Of a stretch of DNA of 64,000 nt, positions 25,400 to 36,345 are shown piece by piece (the stretch's first letter is position 1; each line of letters begins with the position of its first letter). The stretch comes from Lamellibrachia columna (Eukaryota > Annelida > Polychaeta > Sabellida > Siboglinidae): assembly GCA_963662155.1 (NCBI GenBank), contig OY759273.1, forward strand, positions 33,027,536 to 33,091,535, written 5' to 3'. A program made the position numbers and the translations under genes. A model generated the notes under the pieces. It made no database searches, was not told the DNA's origin, and saw only the letters and a list, made by a program, of their open reading frames with translations.

Positions 25400-25800
25400 T
25401 TCTCTCACTCCACCGTTTTCTAGTTATCTCACTCCACCTTTGTCTAATTCTCTCATTCCATCTTTGTCTAGTTCTCCCACTCCACTTTTGTCTAGTTCTC
25501 TCACTCCACTTTTGTCTAGTTCTCTCACTCCACCTTTGTCTAATTCTCTCACTCCACTTTTGTCTAGTTCTCTCACTCCACTTTTGTCTAGTTCTCTCAC
25601 TCCACCTTTACCTAGTTCTCTCACTCCACTTTTGTCTAGTTCTCTCACTCCACTGTTGTCTTGTTCTCTCACTCCACTGTTGTCTTGTTCTCTCACTCCA
25701 CTTTTGTCTAGTTCTCTCACTCCACCTTTGTCTAGTTCTCTCACTCCACTTTTGTCTAGTTCTCTCACTCCACGCTTGTCTTGTTCACCGGCGCCATCCT
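25400..25800. repeat. 24-bp minisatellite, about 17 copies
   Basis: Unit CTCTCACTCCACTTTTGTCTAGTT. Variants TTGTCTTG and TTTACCTAG occur. Its Leu/Ser-rich frames are artefacts. It ends about 150 bases before the 5'UTR acceptor of the peptide gene. Confidence 0.93.
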
Positions 25801-25978
25801 TACTTTGTCCTCTCAATCCTGCTTCGTGTCTTCCTCCACTCTTGTTGTTTTACCACATCCCGTTAGGTCACTCCAACCTTGTCTAGTTCGCTCACTCCTC
25901 CCTTGTTTTGTTCTCTAACCCCAACCTTGACCTTTCACGCCATTTTGTCTTGCAGTAGAACGTCACTATCCAGTCAAG

Positions 25979-27383
25979 ATGCGAGCGAGCTTCCTTCTAC
26001 TACTCTGTGTCGTGTTGTTGGCGACGGCGGCTTTCGCCAATGAAGCCGTAAGTACATGTGACACTACCCACAAATGTCACATTACCAACACATGGTCTTT
26101 GGCAAAACTGTTATGTTGTTAAAAGGTGCAACTACCTAGTATTAAAACCACGCAAAGCAATGGAAGGCATTGGTTTATCGAGAGTCTAACATTTACATTT
26201 ATGTGTGGCCCATCTTTTGTAGAAACAGGCCAATTTTGTTTTCCCATGTCAATATTCCCACTGCTAGCATTGACACTATCAGCAGCACATACTTTGGTCC
26301 ATTCATTTATCGTCTTCTACCAGGATGAATACCATTTATAATTTTTTATCCTATATAACCTATTGTTTTTCTAGTGTTACTTTGTGTCTTCTTGTTTTTG
26401 AACCTTCCTGAAATTTGAAAGCATAAAATAAAAAAAATTGCATTTACATGCAGTAGCGTGAATTCTTACGAAGCTAATGTATATTATTATTTTATAGAGG
26501 AACGACGACAGTTTTGCTGTGTCGGTAGACGAACAGGGCGAGAAGTTGGCCGGTAAGTTAATCCTTTGACAATAACATTCTTACACGTGCTTTGAAAGTA
26601 TGGCTTATTCTTAAAACTTTCGGTTTACGAGTATTGCCTAATCTGTATGAAATTATTTTAATCAACGCAAACAAACGATTGAGTGATTGTTGGCCAGCGC
26701 GGCATCTCTAGTGAAGACGATTGTCTCTGTACCACAGAACGTGTAATGCTACTAGGAAGCGTCACATTTGTATAACCTATTGCCGACATAACGGATCAGT
26801 TCTAACTATGTAAAGTCGGCTTTAATCATGCTTAACGTCCGTGATATGACGTAACATGGTGCATATTAGTTTGCTATGTGCTGGATATCTTCGAAGCGTG
26901 TAGATTCAAACCAGTGCCAGCGTGCAATGGCTGCCACAGCCTCTTGGACCAAAACTACGGAAACAACCGAATCGCGACGGATACCAACTAAGCGGGAATT
27001 CTAAGCTCTGCAGACATCCATTTCTTCGTATAAAAGATGCAGGTGTTTACAAGAAATATTTTTGAAATGTACAAATAATACCTTTAAAAGAGTGAATGTG
27101 GATTCATGATAAGGTTGGTATCTCCGGAGTGCTCCCCTACGGCCGGCAAGGCAGGTCATTTACGTCCACGTGTTCATCCAGTAGTCGTCTATTTACACGT
27201 GCAGCGTGAATTGTTTGTATTTCATGACATGCACTGACTTTTGTAACATATATGTTCAATACAGGTGAAGTTGACCGCGTCAAGAGAGGTTTTTGGCGAC
27301 GCAGGAGACGTCCTTGGAGACGTCCTTGGAGACGTCCTTGGAGACGCCCTTATAGACCTTGGGTACGGCGCTACCGCAACTAA
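25979..27383 (+). CDS. Secreted precursor of an Arg/Trp/Pro-rich cationic peptide (putative antimicrobial peptide)
   Basis: Three coding exons, 25979-26047, 26498-26552 and 27265-27383, give 80 residues; all junctions are GT-AG and phases agree (0, 1). A TTGTCTTGCAG at 25945-25955 suggests a 5'UTR intron just before the ATG. Exon 1 is a signal peptide (MRASFLLLLCVVLLATAAFA, cut predicted after Ala20). Exon 2 gives an acidic propeptide. Exon 3 gives a furin-type site RVKR (46-49) and a 31-residue peptide (50-80): GFW, five Arg, three PWRR units, then PYRPW and VRRYRN. It holds 15 Arg, 5 Trp, 5 Pro, 2 Tyr and no Cys, Asp or Glu. This architecture is that of secreted antimicrobial precursors; composition recalls indolicidin and PR-39, probably by convergence. 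I know no family with this peptide. Protamine-like function is unlikely given the signal peptide. Gene structure is strong; function is inference. Confidence 0.87.
26125..26345 (-). mobile_element. CR1/L2-like LINE 3' fragment in intron 1 of the peptide gene
   Basis: Matches the family at GGCATTGGTTTATCGAGAG, ACTGCTAGCATTGACAC and TTCATTTATCGTCTTCT. It is antisense to the peptide gene and well diverged. Confidence 0.65.
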
Positions 27384-27487
27384 AGGTCAGTGACCAAGTC
27401 GTACGACACGCTGAAACTGTTTATCATAATGGAACAGGTTGTAACCCGTTAGCACAACAAACTGATATATCTACAATGTACTGACCA

Positions 27488-27493
27488 AATAAA
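27488..27493 (+). terminator. Polyadenylation signal of the cationic-peptide gene
   Basis: AATAAA 105 bases after the TAA stop, giving a short, plausible 3'UTR. Confidence 0.75.
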
Positions 27494-27679
27494 CTATTGT
27501 AATTAAATAAGGCATCACGATCATGAACACTATATATGTGCAATGATATTATCCAGATGTGTTGGTAACAGATGTGTAATTTCTCAAAATATTTGTGTTG
27601 GCTGTTCGTTTATAGGAAAACGAACCAACGAATACTTCAATGACACCTTGCTCAGTTATGTTCGTTAATATCCATGGTA

Positions 27680-27992
27680 TACAAAATGGTACATAGCAGC
27701 TATATCTAAGAGAGAGCGAGTCGAGTATAACACTTAATGGTACATAGCAGCTATATCTAAGAGAGAGCGAGTCGAGTATAACACTTAATGGTACATAGCA
27801 GCTATATCTAAGAGAGAGCGAGTCGAGTATAACACTTAATGGTACATAGCAGCTATATCTAAGAGAGAGCGAGTCGAGTATAACACTTAATGGTACATAG
27901 CAGCTATATCTAAGAGAGAGCGAGTCGAGTATAACACTTAATGGTACATAGCAGCTATATCTAAGAGAGAGCGAGTCGAGTATAACACCTAA
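27680..27992. repeat. 51-bp minisatellite, six copies
   Basis: Unit AATGGTACATAGCAGCTATA plus TCTAAGAGAGAGCGAGTCGAGTATAACACTT, nearly identical between copies, so young. Lies just downstream of the peptide gene. Confidence 0.94.
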
Positions 27993-28091
27993 TGTAGATG
28001 CAACGGAGTTCAACTAATCATCGCCTATGACAGTTCTGAGGAAACACCTCCATTATACATAATGTATTTAGCTGGATATCGTAGCCCGAGG

Positions 28092-28330
28092 TTGATTAAT
28101 TTTTGTGTGCTTCAGCTGGTGTTCCTGAAGGCGGTGGAGTCGACAACACAGCAGGTGTCCGGTAACTCCACCAGCTCGGCCAGAAAGCGACACAGAACGA
28201 CACGATTCGCCCCAGCCATTACCCATGGGCTGCCGCTGGTGTCGCTACTACAGGGTTGTGTAACTGTGTCATTCGAACGCATCACCCGAACGGTGGAGCA
28301 CCTCTGTGTCAAATGGGGTCAATAAAAGTA
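28092..28330 (+). other. Possible terminal exon of an unidentified gene
   Basis: A GTGTGCTTCAG acceptor-like site at about 28098 precedes a GC-richer segment with an open frame to a TAA at 28323-28325. That TAA lies inside an AATAAA (CAATAAAAG). The frame contains a basic SSARKRHRTTRF stretch. No family recognised, and the minus strand is open too, so strand and coding status are uncertain. Confidence 0.25.
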
Positions 28331-28404
28331 CATCAATAACATTATGTTTTCGTGTTTACGTTATATCTATGTTTGTCTGTTCGCAATGTTGGTGTGTTTT
28401 ACCC

Positions 28405-28595
28405 ACTCACTCATTCAACCATTCACTCACTCACTCACTCACTCACTCACTCACTCACTCACTCACTCACCTAAACCCAATTAGTCACTCACTCACTCAC
28501 TCAGTCACCCACTCGCTCGCTCACTCACTCACTCACTCACTCACTCACTCACTCACTCACCAACCCACCCACCCACCCACCCACTCACTAATTAA
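28405..28595. repeat. (CACT)n and (CCCA)n microsatellites
   Basis: Simple tetranucleotide tracts with one interruption near 28471-28490. Confidence 0.95.
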
Positions 28596-28599
28596 CTCA

Positions 28600-29336
28600 C
28601 TGATTGATAGAATATGCAATTTATCAAAAAATTCTTAACACATTTGCGCAAGGGATCAAAAGTGTAAGTCACAAACGTACCATTACTCGGATCCTTAGGC
28701 TAATCCTCAAAATAGATGGGAGGTTGGGCCCAAAAACAGGTGGGAGGTGGTAACACAAATTACATAAATAACATTACCATACCGCCCGCGGCAGCATTTG
28801 CATCAGGCTATGGATGTCAACAATTATGATTCGTCGTTCGTCTCATAGACTGGTGCCCAGTCCACCATATAGCACCACTATTGTCGATTAACGAGGCGTC
28901 GTGAGATGGCGCCACCGTATGTTGATCACACAACGGCCTCGTTGCAACAGTGTATCTGAATTATCTGCCAATAATATGGGCTAACATCCGGGACTTTCAG
29001 TCTAACTCGTCAGTTATGAGTAACATCTTAAAGCGTCTACAACGTATAAACCGAACCCGCTCTGAACTTGACTTGTATTGAATACACAATGAAATAAAGC
29101 TAAATGACCACTTAACATTGTGTTCGTTCAGTCGGTGTTACTGGCACGCTATTTTTTGACGTTTTTGAGACTGGGGGGTCAAATAATGGGTAATATCATA
29201 AAAAACCACAATAGTTAGAAGCTCGCCAAATGGGTCTACAAATACACGATGCAATAGTGAACACACGTATAACAAGTGGATGTACCCTATCTACGTTACG
29301 TTAAAAATGTATTTATGTGAAATTTGTGCAAGGGAA
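28600..29336. other. Gene-free stretch
   Basis: No exon, RNA gene or clear mobile element recognised. Confidence 0.4.
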
Positions 29337-29755
29337 GGGGAGACCATCCCCGGTTTCCCCTACCGTCACCACTCCATGTTGTGACAGTAGGGGAGACCCT
29401 CCCCGGTCTCCCCTACTGTCACCACTCCATGTTGTGACAGTGGGGGAGACCGGGGATGGTCTCCCCTACTGTCACCACTCCATGTTGTGACAGTAGGGGA
29501 GACCCTTCCCGGTCTCCCCTACTGTCACCACTAGATGTTGTGACAGTAGGGGAGACCCTCCCCGGTCTCCCCTACTGTCACCACTCCATGTTGTGACAGT
29601 AGGGGAGACCATCCCCGGTCTCCCCTACCGTCACCACTCCATGTTGTGACAGTAGGGGAGACCCTCCCCGGTCTCCCCTACTGTCACCACTCCATGTTGT
29701 GACAGTAGGGGAGACCCTCCCCGGTCTCCCCTACTTTCACCACTAGATGTTGTGT
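29337..29755. repeat. 53-bp tandem array of double hairpins, eight copies
   Basis: Each unit carries two inverted repeats: GGGGAGACC with GGTCTCCCC around a 6-base loop, and CTACTGTCAC with GTGACAGTAG around CACTCCATGTT. Loop variants are ATCCCC, CTCCCC and CTTCCC. In unit 3 (29443-29466) the first hairpin is present in exactly the opposite orientation. Confidence 0.93.
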
Positions 29756-31040
29756 AGGTGTTCATGTGAAGCGCTAGCGGCCAATCAGCGTCATTATCGA
29801 GATTCTACACTGAATATTTGTTTTGCCTGGTTTTACTTTCCAGTGCGACAGTTGCGCCAATATAATCACAGTATAAAGTTAATTCGAATTGTATCGTATG
29901 CGCTGATAAACATTGCCGGAAATACCGAAACTAATTAACTACGCATGCGCAGCAGCATTACAACAAGCTCCCGCAGTGGAAATTAATTACGCGCCCAAGT
30001 CAAAATAGCCTGTCACGTGGGGAGTGCAAATACTTCAATCGCTATCTGCTGCAAGTTCTGTGGAAAAAAATAATCACAAACGAGAAATTTATTTTGTTTA
30101 CATACAATAGCTGAGTGTTTAGACTTTAGTTTGTAACGTAACTGGCAGAAAATGATCACAAATTTTCAGGTTCCTGCACTTTCAAAAGCCCATAGATGAA
30201 ATCCTGGCGCAGACCGGTTAGTTGCCGACCTCTACGCTAGAACTGTATAGCACTAACACGTGAAGTTTCAGGGCATTGGAAGACATTTTTTACATCCTAT
30301 ACCTGATTGATTAGACCAATTTTAACTAACTGGGAAAAAAATCTCAAATATTCAGGAACCACCAGTTTTATTAGGGATGTCAATGACAATTTTAAATTAC
30401 AGATCTACTGTTTTGTATTTTTATAATATGGCTGCAGCCTTGAGAAATGCTGTAGACGGAACAAGAAATTAGTTATTTAATTAAGGGTTAAAATGTAGTA
30501 AATTTCGATAAAAATAAGCTACAGTAATTATTCTTACTGATGTCTAGTGACTTCGAATAAAACTATATCAATATTATGTTGCAAATATTTTCTCAGCCAA
30601 ATAAAAACATTGTATTCTTGGAGTCAAATAAGAGTCCCTTTAAGGTGCACGAAAATTTACTTGGAAACCCATACACATGATACAAAAAAGCCAAACCAAA
30701 TTTGATTCATAACACAACACAATTGTTTTAATTGTTCTCACAATTACGGCAAAGAATAATTTACAGAAAATAGCTTCTGAAGTTTTCACAGAAATGTTCT
30801 GGGGTATGCGCAGTTACCATCAGGATCATTCCAATGTGTTATTGACTGACCAATAGTTACACCTGGGTAGTAAATGCAATCTTCCAATACAAAATTCACA
30901 CCCAACATTATATAAGAGCTGTTCCGTGATCACAAGTCTACACAGTGTCGCCCTCTAGCGGAGTGTATGTTGGGAACTACGAAATATGGCGACAGCGGTG
31001 AAAGTGTGACTTTATTTTGTTGGTGAGACACTGAATATTG
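29756..31040. other. Gene-free stretch
   Basis: AT-rich unique-looking sequence; no supported feature. Confidence 0.4.
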
Positions 31041-31044
31041 TCAC

Positions 31045-31242
31045 AAACACACACACGCACGCGCACACGCACACGCACACGCACAAGCACACTCACACGC
31101 ACACGCACACGCACACGCACCCGCACCCGCACCCGCACCCGCACACGCACACGCACACGCACACACACACACACACGCACACACACATACACGCACACAC
31201 ACTCACTCACGCACGCACGCACGCACGCACACGCGCGCGCCT
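31045..31242. repeat. (CACACG)n and related low-complexity tract
   Basis: Alternating purine-pyrimidine sequence (Z-DNA prone). Thr/Arg and Val/Arg frames are artefacts. Confidence 0.95.
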
Positions 31243-31284
31243 CAGACACTCGTTTTTGGTCATAACAAGGCCGAGTCAAGAAAG

Positions 31285-31623
31285 ATGTTCCATCGGCGCT
31301 GGAGCAACTACGGTATCCTGTCGCGAATTGCGGACAGACCCAGGGATTACCAAATGGCAACGCTAGAAAATTATCTTGAAGATGTGGCCATGCGGCTGTA
31401 CGAGGGATTCAAGTTTCCAAAACCTGACGAACAACGCACAACAGAAGAAATAATCCAAGCGTTTGACGAATTTGCCATCGGGGAATCCAGCGAGACGTTT
31501 GAATGTAACAAATTCAAGAGCAGGAAGCAGGAGGAGGAGGGCGACAGTTTTGACAACTTCTACGCCGCCCGGCGGGTGCTTTCCAAGACGTGCAACTGTT
31601 TAAGACAGCTGCACCAGTTCTAA
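31285..31623 (+). mobile_element. Gag-like fragment of an LTR (Gypsy-type) retroelement
   Basis: The plus frame reads RLYEGFKFPKPDEQ, then IIQAFDEFAIGESSETFE, then SFDNFYAARRVLSKTCN, the conserved order of the Gag-like N-terminal part of Gypsy-type polyproteins. It stops at 31621 soon after the TCNC motif, where an intact element would continue to a zinc knuckle, protease and RT. No LTRs recognised. A solo 5' remnant. Confidence 0.7.
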
Positions 31624-31750
31624 AATGGTTTTGCCTTCTTGTGCAGTATTTCTTCGTATGCATTACACATATTTTTTTTAACATTTAACGGCAATTAATT
31701 TTTATGTGCTTTATACATAAGCAGTACTATTCTAAGCTGGTCCTTACTTG

Positions 31751-32128
31751 GTGGCGCTGAACGTCAATTTACAAAATGGCGCAGATCGGAGTGACGCAGC
31801 TCGATATACACTAGCTCTGGTTAAACATACGTTTGTGAACGTCGATTGGATATCAGTATTGTATATAGGTTTTGTTTAAAATTATGTAACGGCTAGCCGT
31901 GCTGATATCCACTCGAAGTTCACAAACGTATGTTTAACTTAGGATTCTCAGAATGAGGCAGTCGTGCACTATCTGGGTGGATATATCACGGCAATAAGAC
32001 TACCAGATTGGTATAGAGCATTTTACCGCGATATATCAACCCAGATAACACACGGCTAACTCGTTCTGAAAATCCATCTGTCGTATGCATCATTTCGAAC
32101 GTGGCGTGGCGCTGAACGTCAATTTACA
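31751..32128. mobile_element. Twin imperfect palindromes flanked by 23-bp direct repeats
   Basis: Palindrome 1: arms 31821-31856 and 31902-31937 (36 bp, two mismatches by eye). Palindrome 2: arms about 31942-31991 and 32027-32075. The pair is bracketed by the direct repeat GTGGCGCTGAACGTCAATTT at 31751 and 32106. No coding sequence. Foldback or MITE-like structure. Confidence 0.65.
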
Positions 32129-32401
32129 TTGAGCGCGCGCGTTGGCAAAGACACGTGACTGTTCGAACAATTCGTGTGTTTTCTGTGATTTTGTGATTTA
32201 CGTAATCTGCGTCAAACGTCCGTATTAGTTCCTTCGAACGGTAGGAATGCTTCGTGAAACCGGCCCAGCAGCATTTGCAAATGTAGGAAGTGAAAATGTG
32301 TCGTTATATAACGGGAATAATACACTGTTTGTTTATGTGACGAGAGTGTCACCAGGCATATAACGTCACCAGTGTCTGCGACACTCGTGATGTTATCTGG
32401 C
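32129..32401. other. No supported gene
   Basis: Spacer between the twin palindromes and the orphan exon; no feature recognised. Confidence 0.35.
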
Positions 32402-32840
32402 TCATTTTCTAAGGATCACAGTAGAAATAAGCACAAACACTAACACTAGCATTAGCATTAGCTCTTGCAATAGCACTAGCACTTGCACTTGCACTAGCAC
32501 TAGCACTAGCACTTGCACTAGCACGTGCTTCTGCAACGTCCACTTGAGCCTACGCGTCACGGCCGCGACGCAGTAGTTATTCCGATCGCCTTTCGAGTAA
32601 ATCACAGTGTTTCGTGTGGCGGACGGTGGCTTCGTGACTACCACGAAGTTGGCTGCAGGAATGCCGGTCTTGGCGCGCATAGACAACAGCGCCTTCACGT
32701 AGATGTCGATAGAATTGTCCATCATTTGCTTGAGCTCTTTGCAGGTCAGATTATACGTCCCCGTCTGTACAAAGATGTTGTCGTCTTCTGTGTCATTCGT
32801 TTCTCCAATGGCTGTAGTTAGTTTCTGCAGCGATATCTCA
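32402..32840 (-). CDS. Orphan coding-like exon of unknown family, with repeat-derived hydrophobic tail
   Basis: Minus-strand frame, possibly entering at a CTGCAG acceptor near 32828. It reads KLTTAIGETNDTEDDN, YNLTCKELKQMMDNSIDIYV, KALLSMRAKTGIPAANFVVV, TKPPSATRNTVIYSKGD and NNYCVAAVTRRLKW. Third positions are rich in G/C and composition is protein-like, with two cysteines and two potential N-glycosylation sites. The frame then runs on through a (GCAAGT/GCTAGT)n tract, adding about 40 mostly Val/Leu residues, and stops at 32402. A donor before the repeat is equally possible. I do not recognise the protein and see no neighbouring exons. Confidence 0.4.
32430..32525. repeat. Hexanucleotide (GCACTA/GCACTT)n microsatellite
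   Basis: About 15 units, partly interrupted; overlaps the end of the minus-strand orphan frame. Confidence 0.9.
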
Positions 32841-33039
32841 GCGAATTTACGTCATACAAAAAGCAGATTTTTATATTGCTGAAAATGCGGATATTGTATG
32901 CCTGGATGTAACTCATACGTTTTCCCAAAGTTTGTAGCACGCGCACAAGTGCGCGCACACACGCACGCACGCACACGTACACACACGCACGCACACAAAT
33001 AGAACACGTTAGTAGAACCTGTAGCTGGAACAATATGTC

Positions 33040-33340
33040 AGGGAGTTGAGTCGTCTTATGCTTGCTTCTACACTCAATGGTAAGGGTGAAGCATTTACCT
33101 TCCAGCGAGACAATACTCCTTGCTATAACAGTCACCAATTGTTTGTTTAAGAACTCCGACATTAAGATGATACAGTGGTCAGCTCAGAGCTCAGACTTGA
33201 AGCCAATAGAGCATCTATGGAACGCTATTTAAGCTGAATGAGGGAACAGGCCCGTCAACCTGTCGGCTTCGTGGAAGTCACTACAGATTAGAAGGAAAGC
33301 AACGCCCTTGTTTACTATACCCAAGTTAACGCATTCAATG
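33040..33340 (+). mobile_element. Tc1/mariner-like transposase C-terminal scrap (copy A)
   Basis: The plus strand shows FQRDNTPCYNSHQLFV, then across frameshifts and stops IQWSAQSSDLKPIEHLW, the DNAPCH...SPDLNPIEHLW signature of Tc1-family DDE transposases. Dead. Confidence 0.75.
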
Positions 33341-33519
33341 GGTTCACAACGATGTGTTGTTGTAATTAAGTTAAATGGTCATTTAACCAAGTAGTAACTA
33401 GGCTATTTTGATAACAAAGATATACCACGTGACTTTTTGCTTTGCAACCTCAGCAAGGTCCGTGAAGCTATCAACAAACACGAATTGGATGTTTGGCTTT
33501 ATGTATGCGGGGTGTGATC

Positions 33520-33605
33520 CAACCAACCAACCAACCAACCAACCAACCAACCAACCAACCAACCAACCAACCAACCAACCAACCAACCAACCAACCAACC
33601 AACAA
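33520..33605. repeat. (CCAA)n microsatellite
   Basis: About 20 pure units; further CCAA-rich tracts continue to about 34000. Confidence 0.95.
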
Positions 33606-34139
33606 AAAAAACAACCAAACAAACAAACAAATCACTAAACAACCAAACAACCAACTAACCAACTAAACAACCAATACCATCTACCAGACAGTCAATCAGC
33701 CAGCCACCCAGCCAGCCAGTCAGTTTCCAGCCGAACCAACCTACCAACCAACCAACCAACCAACCAATCATAAGATATGTCTACCAGGCAGCCAGATAGC
33801 CAGCCAGCAAGCCAACCGATCAGCTTAGCCAACCAGCCCAAACAACCAACCTACCAACCAACTAACCATCCACATACCACCCAACAACCAACCAACCAAC
33901 CAACCAACCAACCAACCAACCAACCAACCAACCAAACAGCCAATCAACAACCAGCTCAACCAATAAACCAACCAACCAGCCCAACCAATAAACCAACCAT
34001 GTACCCTCTCCGCTTTTGTCTCACTGCAAGCACAACAATTGGTAGCCGAAAGACGTAGCATTACCTCATCGACTCGCTTACATTTGTTTCTTATGTTTGG
34101 ATAATGCTCTGTGGTGTGAAGTTCCGATTAGGTACACTC

Positions 34140-35215
34140 ACTGACACCAGTGTACTTCCAGTGTGGCACTCACTAACACCCGTGTACTTCCAGTGTGGAA
34201 CTCACTGACACCCGTGTGCTTCCAGTGGGGCACTCACTGACACCCGTGTACTTCCAGTGTGGCACTCACTCACATCCGTGAATTTCCAGTGTGGCACTCA
34301 CTCATACCCGTGTACTTCCAGTGTGGCACTTACTCACACAAGGTGTACTTCAAGTGTGGCACTCACGCACACCCGCGTACTTCCACAGTGACACTCGCTC
34401 ACGCCCTTTTACTTCCAGTGTGACATTATCTCACGCCCACGTACATCTATTGTGGCACTCACTTACGCATGTGTACTCCCAGTGTGGCACTCACGCACAC
34501 CCGTGTACTTCCAGTGTGGCACCCACTGACACCCGTGTACTTCCAGTGTGGCACCCACTGACACCCGTGTACTTCCAGTGTGGCACCCACTGACACCCGT
34601 GTACTTCCAGTGTGGCACCCACTGACACCAGTGTACTTCCAGTGTGGCACCCACTGACACCCTTGTACTTCCAGTGTGGCACCCACTGACACCCGTGTAC
34701 TTCCAGTGTGGCACCCACTGACACCCTTGTACTTCCAGTGTGGCACCCACTGACACCCGTGTACTTCCAGTGCGGCACCCACTGACACCCGTGTACTTCC
34801 AGTGTGGCACCCACTGACACCCGTGTACTTCCAATGTGGCACCCACTGACACCCGTTTACTTCCAGTGTGGCACCCACTGACACCCGTGTACTTCCAGTG
34901 TGGCACTCACTCACACCCATGTGCTTCCAGTGTGCCATTCACTCACACCAGTGTACTTCCAGTGGAGCACTCACTCACAACTGTGTACTTCCAGTGTGGC
35001 ACTCACTTACACCCGCGTCCATCCAGTGTGTCACTCACTCACACCCGTGTATTTCCAGTGTGACACTCACTCACACCCATGTGCTTCCAGTGTGGCACTC
35101 AGTCACACCAGTGTACTTCCAGTGGAGCACTCACTCACACCCGTGTGCATCAAGTGAGGTATTCAATCTCACCCGTGTGCTTCCAGTGTGACACTCACTC
35201 ACACCACTGTACTAT
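34140..35215. repeat. 32-bp minisatellite, about 33 copies
   Basis: Unit GTGTGGCACCCACTGACACC plus CGTGTACTTCCA. Outer copies are diverged and central ones (34500-34880) nearly identical. The period is not a multiple of three, so the long frames shift through the unit. Confidence 0.94.
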
Positions 35216-35274
35216 GATAATGCAAATCGCGAAATACCATTAAATGGAAACTCAATCGTTGAATTGCTCTATAT

Positions 35275-35430
35275 ATCCATGGTTGTCCATTTACAACATG
35301 TCCATGGTTGTCCATTTACAACATGTCCATGGTTGTCCATTTACAACACGTCCATGGTTGTCCATTTACAACATGTCCATGGTTTTCCAGTTACAACATG
35401 TCCGTGGTTGTCCAGTTACAACATGTCCTA
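35275..35430. repeat. 25-bp minisatellite, six copies
   Basis: Unit TGTCCATGGTTGTCCATTTA plus CAACA. Confidence 0.93.
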
Positions 35431-35439
35431 AACGCGTTG

Positions 35440-36020
35440 TCTGGTCCTTTACATTTATGAGCTTGACCCGATGAAGAGGCCAAAACACCATTAAATAGAC
35501 AGCAGATAGCATTGCACCCATTCACAGTCCCACGTCAAAGTATCGATAAACAAACCTCTATACACAAAGGAGACTACAAATATGGCCCGATTTCTTGGAC
35601 ATCACCACATTTGTATGTTACTTGTTTTCAGGTGCCTCCAACTTCAGAATTTCACCAGTGACCTATGTGAAATGTGTCGTACATATTGTCTATGCAGCAA
35701 AAGTCAAGAATGACAGAGAGAAGCACAATGTATATACCTGGTGCGCGAAAATGGAAACAAACTGTGCATATCCTTTTATTAGATAAATGACATACTAAAA
35801 TTTCATGGCCAATGTGTCTAAATATTCTGCAAATCTCAGAAATGTAGCTTGTAAAATTGTCAAGTCAGAGACACGTGAAAATAGGTTAAAATAACGGGTG
35901 CAATTTTGGGCTTTTATCCTTTGTTCACATCATAGAGCATTAAGGACACATTTTCTATGTAATTGCTTAGGTTGCTTGCAGAAATGCACTTGGTAAAATT
36001 TTAGTAAATTGTGTGTATTC
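35440..36020. other. Gene-free stretch
   Basis: No supported exon. An open frame of 63 codons at 35595 has no recognisable similarity. Confidence 0.35.
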
Positions 36021-36024
36021 AACT

Positions 36025-36345
36025 TCCAATGTGGCACTCACTGACACCAGTGTACTTCCAGTGTGGCACCCACTGACACCAGTGTACTTCCAGTGTGGCA
36101 CCCACTGACACCCGTGTGCTTCCAGTGGAGCACTCACAGACACCCGTGTACTTCCAATGTGGCACTCAATCACACCCGTGTACTTCCAATGTGGCACTAA
36201 GTGACATCCGTGTACTTCCAGTGTGACACTCACTCACACCCGTGAACTTCCAGTGTGACACTCACTCACACCCGAGCACTCACTCACACAAGGTGTACTT
36301 CCAGTGTGGCACTCACGCAAACCCGCGTACTTCCACAGTGACTCT
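36025..36345. repeat. 32-bp minisatellite, second block of about nine copies
   Basis: Same unit as 34140-35215, located between the two duplication arms. Confidence 0.9.

Larger units (their letters stand above)
32940..34200. repeat. Segmental duplication, arm A
   Basis: Order: (CACG)n, a Tc1-like transposase scrap, CACGTGACTTTTTGC, CAACCTCAGCA, GGCTTTATGTATG, (CCAA)n, CTCACTGCAAGC, GTGTGAAGTTCCGAT, then 32-bp repeats. The same order recurs in arm B (36815-37970). Confidence 0.8.

Noticed and set aside
34459..34938. Periodic 159-codon minus-strand frame
   Set aside because: 32-bp minisatellite; the period is not a multiple of three and the frame merely cycles through the unit.
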